Shown here: positions 63,803 through 64,000 of the stretch, one piece after another | Layout: every line of letters begins with the position of its first letter | Position numbering within the stretch: the first letter of the stretch is position 1 | Assembly (NCBI RefSeq): GCF_023015695.1 | Contig: NZ_JALKAS010000001.1 | Coordinates: forward strand, 1,054,001-1,118,000 | From: Jannaschia sp. S6380 | GTDB taxonomy: Bacteria; Pseudomonadota; Alphaproteobacteria; Rhodobacterales; Rhodobacteraceae | Direction: 5' to 3' | Length of the DNA stretch: 64,000 bases | The notes under the pieces: generated by a model | Told to the model about the DNA's origin: nothing | What the model saw: the letters and a program-made list of their open reading frames with translations, nothing else | The model's database searches: none | Program-made: the position numbers and the translations under genes

Positions 63803-64000
63803 TTAGGTTCTATAGAACACGTCCACCAGCCAGAGCGGCACGGCGGGCACATAGGTAACGATCAGCAATACGAAAACCAGAACGGCGATGAAGGGAAGGT
63901 TCGTCTTCGTCGTCGCCCAGACATCGGTCCTGGCGATGGAGCAGGCGGTAACCAGGACGCTCGCCACCGGCGGCGTCTGTTGTCCGAGCGCGATGTTCAG
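63803..64000 (-). CDS. TRAP transporter large permease, C-terminal fragment
   Basis: 65 residues of the C-terminus, still open at the window end, so the gene continues beyond 64000. It contains LNIALGQQTPPVASVLVTACSIAR (shown as two parts: GQQTPPVAS and VLVTACSIAR) and ends in a final membrane helix with FIAVLVFVLLIVTYVPAVPLW. It belongs to a third TRAP system, placed before the dehydrogenase gene. It stops at 63803-63805 (TAA). Confidence 0.85.
   Translation of the reverse strand: MNIALGQQTPPVASVLVTACSIARTDVWATTKTNLPFIAVLVFVLLIVTYVPAVPLWLVDVFYRT

Overview
The window is high-GC DNA from an alphaproteobacterium, most likely Rhodobacteraceae (Roseobacter group). The evidence is three TRAP transporter loci, a ppiD-trpE junction, DctBD two-component genes, a split valine-catabolism locus, many Rhodobacterales-type conserved genes and an IS1595-type element. 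Genes are dense, with 4-nt overlaps. This lineage call is inference from gene content; no marker gene such as 16S rRNA is present.

Layout. 1-3.3 kb: a Cache-sensor histidine kinase (cut by the window edge) with its LuxR-type regulator, a lytic transglycosylase and ssb. 3.3-10.9 kb: a nucleotidyltransferase, an aminotransferase, ppiD and trpE, then an opposing operon of an HpaI-type aldolase, an unrecognised protein and a YaiI-family protein. 11.0-14.2 kb: a TRAP dctPQM operon. 14.5-19.3 kb: acetolactate synthase, with ilvB behind a leader-peptide attenuator and separated from ilvN by three antiparallel EF-hand protein genes; a fourth EF-hand gene lies upstream. 19.4-22.1 kb: coaD, a CBS-domain protein, a lipoprotein and a LysR regulator. 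22.2-31.7 kb: valine catabolism (mmsA, then isobutyryl-CoA dehydrogenase, hydroxyisobutyryl-CoA hydrolase and mmsB), split by a cupredoxin, an FkbM methyltransferase, a glycosyltransferase, an L,D-transpeptidase and a YbdK ligase. 31.7-33.7 kb: two tRNA-Asp and two tRNA-Val genes around an SDR and a phosphatase. 33.9-46.6 kb: a fused membrane/spermidine-synthase-like protein, lon, an ATP-grasp enzyme, tgt, an outer-membrane barrel, a DUF59 protein, a MscS channel, a second LysR, an A-type Fe-S carrier and tpiA. 46.6-53.0 kb: a second TRAP system with dctD and dctB. 53.0-58.8 kb: a P450, a small exported protein, uvrA and an MFS transporter.

From about 58.8 kb the sequence changes character: a gene-poor, lower-GC stretch is followed by a 3.3-kb element bounded by 23-bp perfect inverted repeats. 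It carries an IS1595/ISXO2-type transposase, two larger passenger genes and two very small genes (49 and 29 codons). The element abuts the stop codon of a beta-hydroxyacid dehydrogenase gene that follows a third TRAP dctM cut by the window end.

Points that most deserve attention are the passenger-carrying IS1595 element, the ilv leader/attenuator, the EF-hand family dispersed around ilvBN, and a DctD-like regulator that has lost the GAFTGA loop and key ATPase residues.
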